A stretch of DNA of 64,000 nt from Harmonia axyridis (GCF_914767665.1 NC_059507.1:14694001-14758000), one strand, 5' to 3'; counted from the stretch's first letter, positions 21,641 through 31,771 are shown. A program made the numbers and translations. The notes: a model not told the origin generated them from the sequence alone.

Positions 21641-22482
21641 CCACGTCTGCACAAAACATTCGTTTCCAATCGTCAAGAATCATTCCGCCCCAGACTTTAT
21701 CATTCTCCCCTCGAAGTATAAGTGTCAGGAAAATTAATTAACTTATAGAAATAACATTTAATCCCCAAACTCCTTCCCGACTCCTCTCGAGATGTGATAT
21801 ATATTTCTTGCCTGAATCGAAGAAACTGCGAACAAAAGCCGGTTAATTTAGCTCAACAGAAACCAACACCTCCATATCTGAACGACTTCGAGAGAAGGAA
21901 CAAATAAGTAAGTTATTACTCAATAGTTTATAAGATTTCCCCAACAATGGAGACGCAAATGGCAACTTGAATTTAATAAGGACAATAATGGAAACCTCCC
22001 CAAAGCACAAGAACAAGTTGGCAACTTCTAAATTGTAGCATTTAGTCAAACAAAGCCACCCCAGAGTGTGCATTGTGAGCCGGCCTGCCTTTGGGGTGGG
22101 GAGGGGTTTGCCTCTTGAGGGGAATTCGGGTTTTAGATAACGGAAACTTATATGACAGGGTTAAGGGTGATGAAAACGATAGCTGGCTAGGATTAGTTTT
22201 GTGTCCAGGCCATAATAAACTAATCGCGATAGCCTTGGCTGGGCCGAGCGAAAGAGTCGTTAAGAGAAATTGAAAGATTATGTGAGAAATTGGCTCTTAT
22301 ATTACAGATTATCCGGGCCCTTCAACGTGAAAATCAACATTTATCTTCATGCATTGGACCCTGAAAACTCGTTAGATGATGTCAGTTTCACTACATATAT
22401 GAAACAAAGGGAATTTGATCGCCTAAAATTCGCTCTTGATAAATGTTTGATCTTCTACTTCGATGATAAAAAATGTTTTTCA
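21641..22482. other. No gene recognised
   Basis: Includes a short G-rich stretch near 22090-22135 and small open frames (22091-22273, 22270-22491) without recognisable motifs. Confidence 0.35.
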
Positions 22483-22517
22483 ATTAAATAGTACCTTGTC
22501 TCAAAGGTTCCGAGAAT
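22483..22517 (+). repeat. 35-bp direct repeat, left copy (target-duplication-like)
   Basis: ATTAAATAGTACC, TTGTCTCAAAGG and TTCCGAGAAT in succession. Repeated at 26886-26920 with one mismatch (G22514 versus T26917). The two copies directly abut the GGACT.../...AGTCC ends of the intervening 4368-bp segment. Confidence 0.85.
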
Positions 22518-22640
22518 GGACTAGTTTTCATTTTTTTTGTTAAGGATAAATATTAAAAATTTGAGTAAAATGAAAAAAAAATGTGGAAGAATCATTGAAA
22601 TATCTCTAGAAATGAAAAAGTTATGGGACTTAGGAGAATA

Positions 22641-23229
22641 ATTCAAAAACGATATACGTAGAGAACTTGAGGATGTTAAATTAAAAATTGAGACATTAAA
22701 TGAGAAGCTCACTGCTGTCGAAGGCTCAGCTGTCGAAAACTCTAAGTCTGTGCAGTCCTCTGATGTTGTTATTCAAGAGGTACTGGACAGATTGAATCGG
22801 GCCAAAAATGTGTTTATCAGGGGGGTCCCTGAACTTGCGGGAGACGTGAATGCTGGGAGGAAGCATGACGGATCGGTGGTGACGGAGGTGCTCAATACTG
22901 TAAACTGTCCAGCTAAGCCTATCACCATTTTTCGAGTGGGCAAACCCAACGTTGCAAACAAGTATCCACGTATGATTAAGTTGGTAATGCCAAGCGAGCA
23001 CGATGCTCGAACCATTTTAAGGAATAAGAAAAATTTAATTGGGAAAAGTTCTACTTCGAAATTATCTATCATAAGTGACCAAACTCCCTCTCAGGTTCAG
23101 CTACTGAATAGACTACGCGGGGAACTTGATGCGAGGAAGGCAAACGGAGAGCCTAACCTTACCATAAAATATATACATGGTGTGCCCAAAATAATCTCAA
23201 CCAACTTTCGTACACAAGATAGCCTCTAA
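22641..23229 (+). CDS. LINE ORF1 protein, 5'-truncated
   Basis: The frame is open from the truncation point to the stop at 23227-23229, without an ATG. It shows a short coiled-coil-like stretch (RRELEDVKLKIETLNEKL), then an RRM-like domain beginning RAKNVFIRGVPEL, with IFRVGKPN, RTILRNKKNLIG and QVQLLNRLRGELDARK. ORF1 proteins of this type bind LINE RNA and form multimers by coiled coil. The same order occurs in the minus-strand ORF1 at 28206. Because of the missing N-terminus it is probably not functional. Confidence 0.75.
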
Positions 23230-23242
23230 CGGAGGCCAACAA

Positions 23243-26029
23243 TTGCCCTATCTAGGCTGGATATTTTTTTATTCTAATTTACACTCGTTATTTGCTAAAT
23301 TCAATGAACTCGTATGTAACATAGTTGATCTCAAACCTAACATAATTTTCCTAACCGAAACATGGCTTAAATCAACTGTCCCAGATTCACTAGTAAGCAT
23401 CGCAGGTTACAGCGTTTACAGAGCGGACAGATTGAATCGTGTCGGTGGTGGAGTGTGCATATACTTGTGCGATGAGATCGTGGCCAACTTTGAGGTTCAG
23501 CAGCACATTGCCGTGGTCCGAGGTGTGGAGGCCTTGCATCTCAGCCTCACCAAGGAAACCATAAACATAAACTTAGTATGTGTCTACAGACCTCCTGAGG
23601 TATCCCCCGAAGCCAATGCTCAGTTGATCGATTACCTGAGCCAACTGTCGACACTTGACAATCTCATCATTGCTGGTGACTTTAACTACCCCAATATTGC
23701 TTGGCCTATTGATAAGATACCTGATACAAATAGTGCCATGAGTAATTTTATGCATTTTGTTGCCGATTCAAACCTCTTTCAACTTATCACCGAACCAACT
23801 AGATTCCGAAACAACAACGAACCATCTGTTCTTGACCTCATTTTTACCAACGATGAAAACATTGTCACAGATCATGAAGTACTGCCGCCTGTTGGAATAT
23901 CGGACCATGTTGTGATCTACGCAACTATTCAGCTCAATTGTTTCATTCCAAACAAGTGCGAAAGCGAAGTTTTCAAAATAGTCGACTTTGATCGTTTATC
24001 AGAGGAACTTTCCACCGTAGATTGGATAGCCCTCTTAAATACATGTAACGACGTTGACATCCTCTGGGACAGATTTTACTCAACCGTAACTGCATCTATT
24101 GATAAGAACTCCCGCAGCAAATTGTGCCGAAAAAACCCTCTTAAGCCATGGATAAATACCGAAATAATGTCACTCATACATCATAAAAAGAGGCTTTGGA
24201 GGAGATACAAAAGATCAAGAGCCCCAGAGGATTATCAAACTCATCGAAATTTTTCTAAACACCTGGTATCAGCACTAAAGTCTTCACGACGTGAGTTTGA
24301 GGAATCTATCGCAAACTCTGAAAACGGTAAAAAACTATACAAGTTCATACGATCCAACCTGAATACCAAAGTGAGCATTCCGCTCTTGCGAAAACCTGAC
24401 GGTTCCCTGTCCTCTACAAACACAGAGTCGGCTGAAGTTTTGGCTGACCCTTTCACAAGCTCCTTTTCAGTTGAGCCTCCAGATGGTCAACTGCCGCGGA
24501 TTAGGGCAGAACGACTGCGTGATAGTCTGAACCACGTGACGTTTACTTCTGAAAAGATTAAAAATCATTTGTCGAATATTAAACCAAACTCATCTCCTGG
24601 TTTGGATGGAATAAGCTCCTTTTTTCTCAACAAATTTTCCGAGGTTCTCTGCTCTCCATTGTCAACAATCATGTCTGTCTCTTTCGCAAAATCGCAAATC
24701 CCACGTGCCTGGAAGAGGGCCTCTGTCACTGCTGTTTTCAAAAAGGGTGATAAACTCAATCCAATCAACTACAGGCCCATTAGTCTTCTTTCCGTGCCTT
24801 CCAAAGTAATGGAATCAATAATTGTGGAAGATATGTCAAAATTTCTATCAAAACACCAAATCATTCCATCGGAGCAACATGGTTTCGTCAAAGGTAAGTC
24901 CACCACCAGCAATCTTCTACAGTGCCTGAACGATTGGACGACTGCTTACGATAAGAAAATACCGACAGATATCGTTTATCTTGACTTTGCCAAGGCCTTC
25001 GACAGGGTCCCAGTGCGGAGGCTAATGCATAAACTCGACACATTCGGTATCCGGGGCCAACTAAGCCTATGGATTCAAGATTACTTGACGGACCGGACTT
25101 TCACTGTCAAGGTGGGTCATTATTTTTCTTCGGACAGACAAGTCACAAGTGGGGTTCCCCAGGGGTCTATTCTTGGCCCACTCCTCTTCGTTGTTTATGC
25201 AAGTGATCTTGCGCTTCATATAAAGTCCCGCAAGTCGTTTTATGCCGATGATACTAAACTGTATGGAAATGCCATAGTAGAGCATCAATTCCTTCAAGAA
25301 GACCTAGATTCGATTAGTCAGTGGTATGAGGAATGGCTGATACCTCTTAATGTCGACAAATGCGTTGTACTTCACCAAGGAAAGAACAATCCACTCCGCA
25401 CGTACACGATAAACGGTCAACCGTTACGCATAGTGTCCTCACATGTGGACTTGGGAGTGACTATTAACGCTGACCTAACTTGGTCCGAACACATAATATC
25501 CACATGCAAGCGCGCCAATACGCTGATCTACCTCATCCGCAAAACGTTCTCCCATTTATCATATTCAAGTTCGATAAAACTATACAAAACCTACGTTCGT
25601 CCAATTATGGAGTATGCAGGTTCAGTGTGGTGTCCGGTCTTGGTGCGCGACAGGAACTTGTTGGAGAGTGTTCAGTGTCGAGCCACGCGTATGACTTTTG
25701 GTGAAGTGCGGCCAACCTATCCCGAAAGACTGAGGATGGCACAACTGATAGCTTTTGACCAACGTCGACTCCGTGGGGACCTTGTCATATCTTTCCGTAT
25801 AGCCAAGTACAATTATGCTAACCTTAGAGAACTTCTCATCTTCAACAATGATCCGCGGTTGAGAGGTCACACTTTCAAATTGAAAAAGGAGAAGTTTGCC
25901 ACAAGACAGAGACAATATTTTTTGTTCAACCGTATGTTCGAGACATGGAATGGCTTACCTGGTGATGTAGTGAATTCTGACTCAGTGAATAGTTTTAAAA
26001 ACAAAATAGACAGTTGCTTATTTGGTTAA
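23243..26029 (+). CDS. LINE ORF2: AP-type endonuclease and reverse transcriptase
   Basis: Roughly 928 residues with no stop or frameshift. The N-terminal apurinic-type endonuclease (about residues 1-225) has IIFLTETWL, LIIAGDFNYP and PPVGISDHVVI, which keep the catalytic Glu, Asp/Asn and Asp-His. The reverse transcriptase follows: FKKGDKLNPINYRPISLLS, IVYLDFAKAFD, SGVPQGSILGPLLF and YADD at residues 667-670. The C-terminus contains YKTYVRPIMEYAGSVW and RLRGDL, typical of the CR1/L2 group. No ATG lies at the start of the frame; the first in-frame codon usable after the ORF1 stop is TTG at 23243. ORF2 begins 13 bp after ORF1. The intact frame suggests recent insertion. Confidence 0.85.
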   Translation: MPYLGWIFFYSNLHSLFAKFNELVCNIVDLKPNIIFLTETWLKSTVPDSLVSIAGYSVYRADRLNRVGGGVCIYLCDEIVANFEVQQHIAVVRGVEALHLSLTKETININLVCVYRPPEVSPEANAQLIDYLSQLSTLDNLIIAGDFNYPNIAWPIDKIPDTNSAMSNFMHFVADSNLFQLITEPTRFRNNNEPSVLDLIFTNDENIVTDHEVLPPVGISDHVVIYATIQLNCFIPNKCESEVFKIVDFDRLSEELSTVDWIALLNTCNDVDILWDRFYSTVTASIDKNSRSKLCRKNPLKPWINTEIMSLIHHKKRLWRRYKRSRAPEDYQTHRNFSKHLVSALKSSRREFEESIANSENGKKLYKFIRSNLNTKVSIPLLRKPDGSLSSTNTESAEVLADPFTSSFSVEPPDGQLPRIRAERLRDSLNHVTFTSEKIKNHLSNIKPNSSPGLDGISSFFLNKFSEVLCSPLSTIMSVSFAKSQIPRAWKRASVTAVFKKGDKLNPINYRPISLLSVPSKVMESIIVEDMSKFLSKHQIIPSEQHGFVKGKSTTSNLLQCLNDWTTAYDKKIPTDIVYLDFAKAFDRVPVRRLMHKLDTFGIRGQLSLWIQDYLTDRTFTVKVGHYFSSDRQVTSGVPQGSILGPLLFVVYASDLALHIKSRKSFYADDTKLYGNAIVEHQFLQEDLDSISQWYEEWLIPLNVDKCVVLHQGKNNPLRTYTINGQPLRIVSSHVDLGVTINADLTWSEHIISTCKRANTLIYLIRKTFSHLSYSSSIKLYKTYVRPIMEYAGSVWCPVLVRDRNLLESVQCRATRMTFGEVRPTYPERLRMAQLIAFDQRRLRGDLVISFRIAKYNYANLRELLIFNNDPRLRGHTFKLKKEKFATRQRQYFLFNRMFETWNGLPGDVVNSDSVNSFKNKIDSCLFG

Positions 26030-26147
26030 TTTGTTTCTATGCATATAATAATTGTTTTTTTTTTTTTCTCTGCATGCATTCAGTCAGCTTATTGATTTCT
26101 TTGGTTTTTAGGCTTACATAGGACTTAGACCTCAGCCTTCATTTATA

Positions 26148-26172
26148 TGTAATAATAATAATAATAATAATT
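26148..26172 (+). repeat. (TAA)n LINE tail
   Basis: About seven TAA units at the 3' end of the CR1-like LINE. Confidence 0.85.
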
Positions 26173-26463
26173 TCATAGTACGTGTAAGTGTCGTGACGTC
26201 ACACACTAGACGACTGTGTACAATCACTTGTGCCGTTCGTGTCGTGTTTTGTTCGTTACACGATGGCTGAAAAAACTTACTATATACATACATATAAATT
26301 ACTTTTTTCTCTTTTTACTTTTTACTCCTCACATAAATATGTTTTGCCATTGATAGACTTCAACAACCAGTACTCAACTACAAACTGTTTTTGAAACGTT
26401 TTTTAAATAAATCATCGTTATAAGTTGGACCATGATGAAGCAAACTCAGAAGTAGATACTTAC

Positions 26464-26590
26464 TTGAAAAGTTAACTCCTTTTATTTCTGCACTGACATA
26501 AAATGGATTTGAAGAAAAAAACTCCATCACTGCGAATATATCTATTTTAGGCAAATTGTCACTTTGTCCTTTCACGAAGCCTTCTTCCAT
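26464..26590 (-). CDS. Putative first coding exon of a gene carried by element X
   Basis: Minus-strand ATG at 26590-26588 in the context ACCATAATGG opens a frame reading EEGFVKGQSDNLPK and then IDIFAVMEFFSSNPFYVSAE, IKGVN. It reaches a strong 5' splice donor, GTAAGT, at 26463-26458. The pattern (an MxKhDxFhVxxFFxxNPxYxxxEhRGVK type opening) reminds me of N-termini of insect SWIM/YqaJ-nuclease repeat proteins, but that is from memory and unverified. Upstream (26600-26760) is GC-rich with TGACGTCA, as in a promoter. The remaining exons are absent from this copy. Confidence 0.4.
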
Positions 26591-26709
26591 TATGGTGACA
26601 TGAAAAAAAAACTCGAGTTAAAACTACACTGTACAACTACAAACGGCGCGAGAGCCTTGGCGCGGCTAAGTATTTGAATGTAATTTATGGTGTAGCGATC
26701 ACAGGCAAG

Positions 26710-26730
26710 AGCCGTGACGTCACAGACCAA
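26710..26730. promoter_or_regulatory. CRE-like palindrome near putative X exon
   Basis: GTGACGTCACAGACCAAAGACG lies about 120-140 bp upstream of the minus-strand ATG at 26590. A similar GTGACGTCACACACTAGACG stands near 26193, on the other side of the exon. TGACGTCA is the ATF/CREB consensus. Function is inferred from the motif only. Confidence 0.3.
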
Positions 26731-26885
26731 AGACGTTCCGCGCTAAAATACGTAAATTTAAATAATCTATTTCTCAGTCACTTATTAATGGATTTTCTAA
26801 TTTTTTTCACTGATTTATCAGTTTTGCTCTATATTTTAATTCTATCGTGTCAAATATAGTATTATCAACATCACTAAACAAGTCC

Positions 26886-26920
26886 ATTAAATAGTACCTT
26901 GTCTCAAAGGTTCCGATAAT
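26886..26920 (+). repeat. 35-bp direct repeat, right copy
   Basis: Right-hand partner of 22483-22517; 34 of 35 bases identical. Confidence 0.85.
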
Positions 26921-27814
26921 TAACCAAGGAACCTTAAATAAGTATTCTTCAACCAAACTTGTTTCAAATTCATTTTCAGGAATTCAGTAGCCCAAGTCTC
27001 GGTTTACGTCTTATGGAATGGAATTGGGTTTACGTCTTATGGAATGCAATTGGGTACATCGATAATCTAGAAAGTGAAAAAGGGTCTATCGGAGCCATAT
27101 CAGTGGCATACAGTGGTTGTACGATAGGATTTTTTAAATTCTGGGCAAAAATTCAAAAAATCAAGAAGCTTTCTCTCCACAAATCGTCTGTTCTGATGTT
27201 GCATGCTACATTTTCAACACATCTCTTCATAGAATTGCAATTTAAATTGAAAATTTGAAACATATTGTTCGCAATTATTTTATGGCAGTTGGACCAGTTA
27301 AGCAAAAAGACTGCTCTTTGAATTTAAAGTACCTATAATGCTTACAGAGGGTGTAGCAAGTGTGAGCTGCTATTAAAAGAGTAGAATATTTGACTTCGAT
27401 ATATTCAAAATGTATAATTTTCATTTTCTGCAACTATTCTAATATTTATCAAATTCACACATGTTCACAATCTCGTTCTTATTTCATTGAAAAAAGTGTT
27501 AGAATTTCTGTATTGCTACTACCGAAAACATGGTGTGAACAACTTGAGTTGAGATTTCTATTCGGTCTGAGAAATCACAATTTTGAACCTATTTCTTCAC
27601 TTTTGAATTTATGTGTAGTTCTGTTAATTTCAGAATAAGTTTCAGTATGAATATAAAATTATAACATCATAATAACAAAACCTCTACTCTCTGATATTTC
27701 TTTTTTTTTATACCTACATACTTTCTGTACAAAATTTTGAAACGTACGCCTTTATGTTGATTTAGTCATCAAGTTAACTCATTTGCAAAATTTTAGATGA
27801 TATATTTTTCATTT
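26921..27814. other. No gene; contains a 26-bp tandem duplication
   Basis: At about 27000-27053, GTTTACGTCTTATGGAATG and the following GAATTGG-like bases are duplicated head to tail. The open frame across it (26959-27258, 99 aa) shows no known domain. No other gene was recognised. Confidence 0.35.
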
Positions 27815-27930
27815 CATTATTATCATTATCATTATTACATGGAATAAGAGCTGAGGTTGGTAACCTATAAAAGCTCAGAAATGGAGAAAAAAAAATGAAA
27901 ATAAAAATTAAATTAAACAGAAGTACATTA

Positions 27931-28190
27931 CTAAACTAAACTAAAGTAAACCAAAAAGCATAAAGGTAAATATACAAAGTCACCGCCGAGTACACCATCC
28001 ATCGTATAATATATATATATATATATTTGGTAATTCGGAATAAGGACTACAGAATCAGAAATATCAGTATGCAACCAAGATTCAGTAATGAAAATGAGCG
28101 ATGGACCATGCACTCTAACAAATGAGAGATGTTCATGATATTTCGAATGGAGAGATTGAATATAAGTATAAATAAAACTCTATTCATACA
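27931..28190 (-). pseudogene. LINE ORF2 N-terminal fragment
   Basis: Reads SLHSKYHEHLSFVRVHG and PSLIFITESWLHTDISDS, VLIPNYQIY, then a TA-microsatellite-encoded YIYIY run and DGVLGGDFVYL. This is the first ~80 residues of an AP-type endonuclease containing the catalytic Glu (TESW). The rest of the ORF2 is absent. Confidence 0.65.
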
Positions 28191-28205
28191 TGGCACCACT
28201 ACCAC

Positions 28206-28859
28206 TCAGTTTTCTGGAGTCTGGGATACAATTGTTGGCTCTCCCCTGATGTAATTTATTGTCAAGTCCCTTTCTCCGGACCTTTCGCGTTCCTTCAGAT
28301 CAAGGCGAAGCTGACTTAGAGTTGCTAACTGGTGGGGAGTCTTGTCATCAGGAACTAGTACGCGCTTGAAATCTCCAGAATTGAGAAGCTTCTTCTTGTT
28401 TCTCAGCAATGTTCCCACAACCCCGTTGTTCGAAAAGGAAACCCTCAGCAGACGTGGATGGGATGGATTACGTTTTCCAATACGGGAAATCTTGACAATC
28501 GCGCTTTGTATAGAGTTATCAATAGATTCCAGTATCTTGACAGCCACGTCGGTGTCACCCTCCTCTGGGTCAGATTCAGGTACATTTTTAAGCAAAATGT
28601 TATAAGAACGTTTGACTCGCTCTAAAATCTCAGCGGAATCCAAAGAACATAGAGATGGTAGTCTATCGGGAGCAGCGGATAGAGTAGATTTAATCTTTAC
28701 TATATCGTTAGTCATCTCATCAACTCTCGAAACCACAGCGTTCTGTGATGACTCTATTTGAGATAACTTATTTTGACACTCGTCAATAATGGAGCTATGG
28801 CTACTTAACTGCGAGGTATGTTCATCGAGAGTTGTTTTGCATTCACGCAGCTCGGCCAA
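28206..28859 (-). CDS. LINE ORF1 protein (coiled coil plus RRM-like), open frame
   Basis: 217 or more residues without stop; the frame stays open upstream of 28859 to about 28890. An N-terminal heptad-rich region (LRECKTTLDEHTSQLSSHSS, then IDECQNKLSQIES and VDEMTNDIVKIKS) is followed by an RRM-like domain. That domain includes RVKRSYNILLKNVPESDPEE, KISRIGKRNPSHPRLLRVSF, LLRNKKKLLNS and a C-terminal LTINYIRGEPTIVSQ. The order matches ORF1 of the LINE at 22641, whose equivalent end is LTIKYIHGVPKIIS. Such proteins coat LINE RNA. Persistence of an open ORF1 in an element that lost its RT is notable. Confidence 0.7.
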   Translation of the reverse strand: MAELRECKTTLDEHTSQLSSHSSIIDECQNKLSQIESSQNAVVSRVDEMTNDIVKIKSTLSAAPDRLPSLCSLDSAEILERVKRSYNILLKNVPESDPEEGDTDVAVKILESIDNSIQSAIVKISRIGKRNPSHPRLLRVSFSNNGVVGTLLRNKKKLLNSGDFKRVLVPDDKTPHQLATLSQLRLDLKERERSGERDLTINYIRGEPTIVSQTPEN

Positions 28860-29042
28860 AATTAGAGACTGAACTTGATTGTTTTTGATACATGAAAATG
28901 TATATATCGGAAAAATTCATCAGATAGTAGAAGTTTTCGCTAAACGACGTCATAATTTGAATATTTATATCACATTGTCTTCATCAAGTAGCCTCGTTCG
29001 ATCATTAGCATCATTTACCGTCAACATATACCAAAAATAAAA

Positions 29043-29620
29043 TTCAATTCTCTAAAATGGTCATTTCGATTGTGAACGTTGATTTGTATATTCATTTCAC
29101 AGAAGAGTAAGAAAAAAGATTTATGACTACCTGTTGGGATTGCCATCTCTGGAAATCCTACTACAATGAGTTTGTGAATTCAGTAGTTTTTCAGAACTAT
29201 AGGACACTGATGGGGAAAAATTGTATTGAAGAATTCAAAAATTCTGATACGAATGTATGTCATTATGTTAATTCAATTATCCAATTCAATAATCGTTTTT
29301 CAATTCTTCAGGTTTGGATAGTTTGTTTTTCTTTTGGTTGGTTGTAATGAAAAAATAGAAAGTTTTTTCAAAAAGATATTTCAGCAAGTGAAGGTTTCGA
29401 CAAAATCCTTATTTTTGATATTTATATAAGATAGGTACTATATCAAATTGATTCATAATAATGATTTATCGATTAGAGTCAACATCAACCAAACGACAAA
29501 ATGAAATACTCTAAAATTGTTATTTTAATTATAAATATTGATTTGCACATCCATTTCACAGAAGAGTAAGCGGAAAGATCTATAACTACCTGTTGAGATT
29601 GCTATCTCTGTGAATCCTAT
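29043..29620. repeat. Two diverged copies of the 21-kb repeat motif
   Basis: GTTGATTTGTATATTCATTT, CACAGAAGAGTAAG and CTACCTGTTGGGATTGC at about 29080-29150 recur as ATTGATTTGCACATCCATTT, CACAGAAGAGTAAG and CTACCTGTTGAGATTGC at about 29540-29605, 463 bp on. The shared TTCACAGAAGAGTAAG links them with the tandem repeats at 21030-21640. Confidence 0.55.
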
Positions 29621-29624
29621 TAAA

Positions 29625-30958
29625 AAACTGTTTTTTCCATTAGCTTACGTTAGTGAAATGAATATAAGAGTTGCGAGTTTCTATATTCAGTAAACTTTTT
29701 GAAATATGACACTATACGACTCGTACGTCTATCTTCGAATCAATTCAATTATTCAATTCATTAAACGTTCACTCAATTTTCACAGTTTTTAATAGTTCCT
29801 TTTTCGTTTGATTGGTTTCAATATAAAAAACTATATAACCAAGAGATATATCATATAGTGAAGATTTTGTCACAATGATGTCATATTGTTGTTGGTATTT
29901 ATATTAGATTCTTTTCATGAAGTAGACTCATTAATTCGACCTTTATATTGTGAAGTTTTATTATTATAGTTTCCAACGTAAGAAATTGTATCGTAGTTCT
30001 CGTTCTCTCATTTCCCTATACATGATTTGGTTTCATAAAAATTTACCTGGCCTAGAAACCTGTTGAAACTCGTTTCAAGAGAAAATTAATGTTTGATCCT
30101 AAGCAGTATAAAATTTTCGTTCATCACCTCCCAACAATTTTCAACAATCGATCATCAGCCGAAACTCGTAGAATCCCTGTCACTCCTTCACATCACAGTG
30201 TATTACCAATACACCTACCCATTCAAAACCCATAATCCCAAAATCGAACCCAGCAGGAACCCCTCAGTCATAATTAACAGGCATTTCTCGGCCCGTACAC
30301 ATCGAACAACCCCCCCAAGTTGACAGAAGTATAACAGCCATAATGTGTGCTCCATTTTGGCCATTATTCCTGCGTTATGAACCAGAAGTGGTGATAGCGC
30401 CACAAAGGAAATGACGTCACACGGTCATTGGCTGCGTTCCGTGGCTCTTCTCCCAGTGTGTTAGATTGATTTGCAATCGATCAGGAATGAATATAGCCAT
30501 GGAAGCTGTCTGTCGGTTCCGTATTCACCCGCTTTTCTGCGCTTATCTTTATAAATGATGGCTGATGTTCGGTAATGATCCTGGTAGGTTATGAGGGATC
30601 GCTGACGTTTATCTTTTGGTATTTATCGAATTATGTGGTTCTATAAAGAGTATCTTGTATGTATAACGGCGGGTTCATGATCGAGTATGGTTCTTAACGT
30701 TCGCCGGTATTCTGGAAATGATGTTCGTTTTTCTTCGCGAAACGGATGGAGATCATCAGATTTTATAGTGTATTTATTTTAGCAATGGTGGTATCCTGCT
30801 TATACGCACACAAATCCATGCAATTTCTGAAATTTGTGATGTCAATACTTTGCCGATGTATTCATTTTTAGTTACGTTTCTGTTACATTCGCAGTGATAA
30901 TTAGATTTGGTTGTTTCAATGCTAAAATGAGTGGTCGATATATGTATTAGTATATATT
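29625..30958. other. No gene; GC-richer stretch 30100-30620
   Basis: The stretch includes a TGACGTCA palindrome near 30411 and TTATCT-type GATA motifs near 30545 and 30615. It has no transposon features and may be host regulatory DNA, but no gene or transcript start can be assigned. Confidence 0.3.
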
Positions 30959-31283
30959 GAGTGTACAACTTTGCTTCAGCTGTTTAGCAATAGATGGTTG
31001 AAGCGGTAAGTGGTAATGGAAATAAATAGATCGTAGATGTCATACAAGATGCTGGGATAATTGTTAACATAACGCCATTGAAATATTAGTCGATTTGAGT
31101 CTTCATCATAAAGTTATCCTCGATTAAAACTTGTTAGCTGACGACTCAAATTCTCGTCATTTGCATGAGGTTTTAATTTTCTGATTGAATATGGAGCAAT
31201 CTGCGACTGAAGCTCATCGAATGTTCTCACATACCGATGGTGAGGCTGCTATTAGTAAAAGAATGTGCCGAGAATGGTTTCAA
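30959..31283 (+). pseudogene. 5' half of a split mariner (mauritiana-like)
   Basis: Begins with the mariner inverted terminus (GAGTGTACAACTTTGC) and runs into a decayed N-terminal coding region: NSRHLHEVL, QSATEAHRMFSHTDGEAA and MCREWFQ. It stops at GAATGGTTTCAA (31272-31283). The same 12 bases restart the mariner at 39256, where the coding continues. The two halves together form one element, 30959-40135, separated by 7972 bp of insertions. Confidence 0.8.
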
Positions 31284-31682
31284 TTTCAACCATAACACAT
31301 TCGAACAGAATATCGAAAAAAAATTAGGAAAGCACTGATGTGAAATCAGGAGCTTTTGAGCGATCCTTCATTCAAATTCCAATTCAACCCTACGAGACTT
31401 ATACAAGGTGGTCTTAAATTGAAAATACAAAGGAAAATGAGAGATTCCCTACATTATTTTAAGAAAAAAAAGTCCTATAAAAATGGGACCGCAAACGTCT
31501 TGTTTTAGAAGTGTTTCGGGGTGTTTCTTGTAGTCCTACATTTTTGTGATGATTATACCAGTTTTTCCAATATTTATCAATCTTCACTAACAAAATTTAT
31601 AATTACTTTATTCATCACATCCCACTCATTTAATTTTTATAATAATTTGGATTTTCCTGAAGATAACTAGAGAATTTTTCTC

Positions 31683-31737
31683 TCGAAACCGTTAGCAGAT
31701 AATAATAATAATTAATAAATAATTTATTAATAATTTT

Positions 31738-31771
<34 letters not shown>

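Larger units (their letters stand above)
22632..26172 (+). mobile_element. CR1-clade-like non-LTR retrotransposon, 5'-truncated
   Basis: The LINE begins where the X sequence breaks off after GGGACTT (22631). It runs through ORF1 (open from the truncation to 23229), ORF2 (23243-26029) and a 3' UTR of about 120 bp, and ends in TAA repeats at 26148-26172. The 5' truncation inside ORF1 is typical of incomplete target-primed reverse transcription. A related, internally deleted copy lies at 27815-28890 (-). Confidence 0.8.
22518..26885. mobile_element. Element X: 4.4-kb insertion bordered by 35-bp direct repeats
   Basis: The segment starts GGACTAGTTT and ends AAACAAGTCC, inverted ends with one mismatch in ten. 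It is bracketed by 35-bp direct repeats at 22483-22517 and 26886-26920. Its first 114 bp match a second copy at 1-123. Inside, a CR1-like LINE (22632-26172, +) interrupts it. The right part (26173-26885) carries, on the minus strand, a promoter-like stretch and a short coding exon with a splice donor. What remains without the LINE is about 0.83 kb, so this copy is either internally deleted or non-autonomous. No known superfamily with a target duplication of this length could be named. Confidence 0.55.
27815..28890 (-). mobile_element. Internally deleted LINE related to the 22.6-kb element
   Basis: On the minus strand this holds a complete-looking ORF1 (28859-28206), the first ~80 codons of ORF2 (about 28190-27931) and then directly a 3' UTR end. 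That end reads ACCTCAGCTCTTATTCCATG with a run of AATGAT/TAA units, closely resembling the 3' end of the CR1-like LINE (ACCTCAGCCTTCATTTATATG, TAA units). Nearly all of the endonuclease and the whole RT are missing. A TA microsatellite (about 28009-28026) sits inside the ORF2 remnant. Confidence 0.7.

Noticed and set aside
22091..22491. Overlapping small open frames left of element X
   Set aside because: Short, motif-free, and the second ends inside the 35-bp direct repeat; no evidence of a gene.
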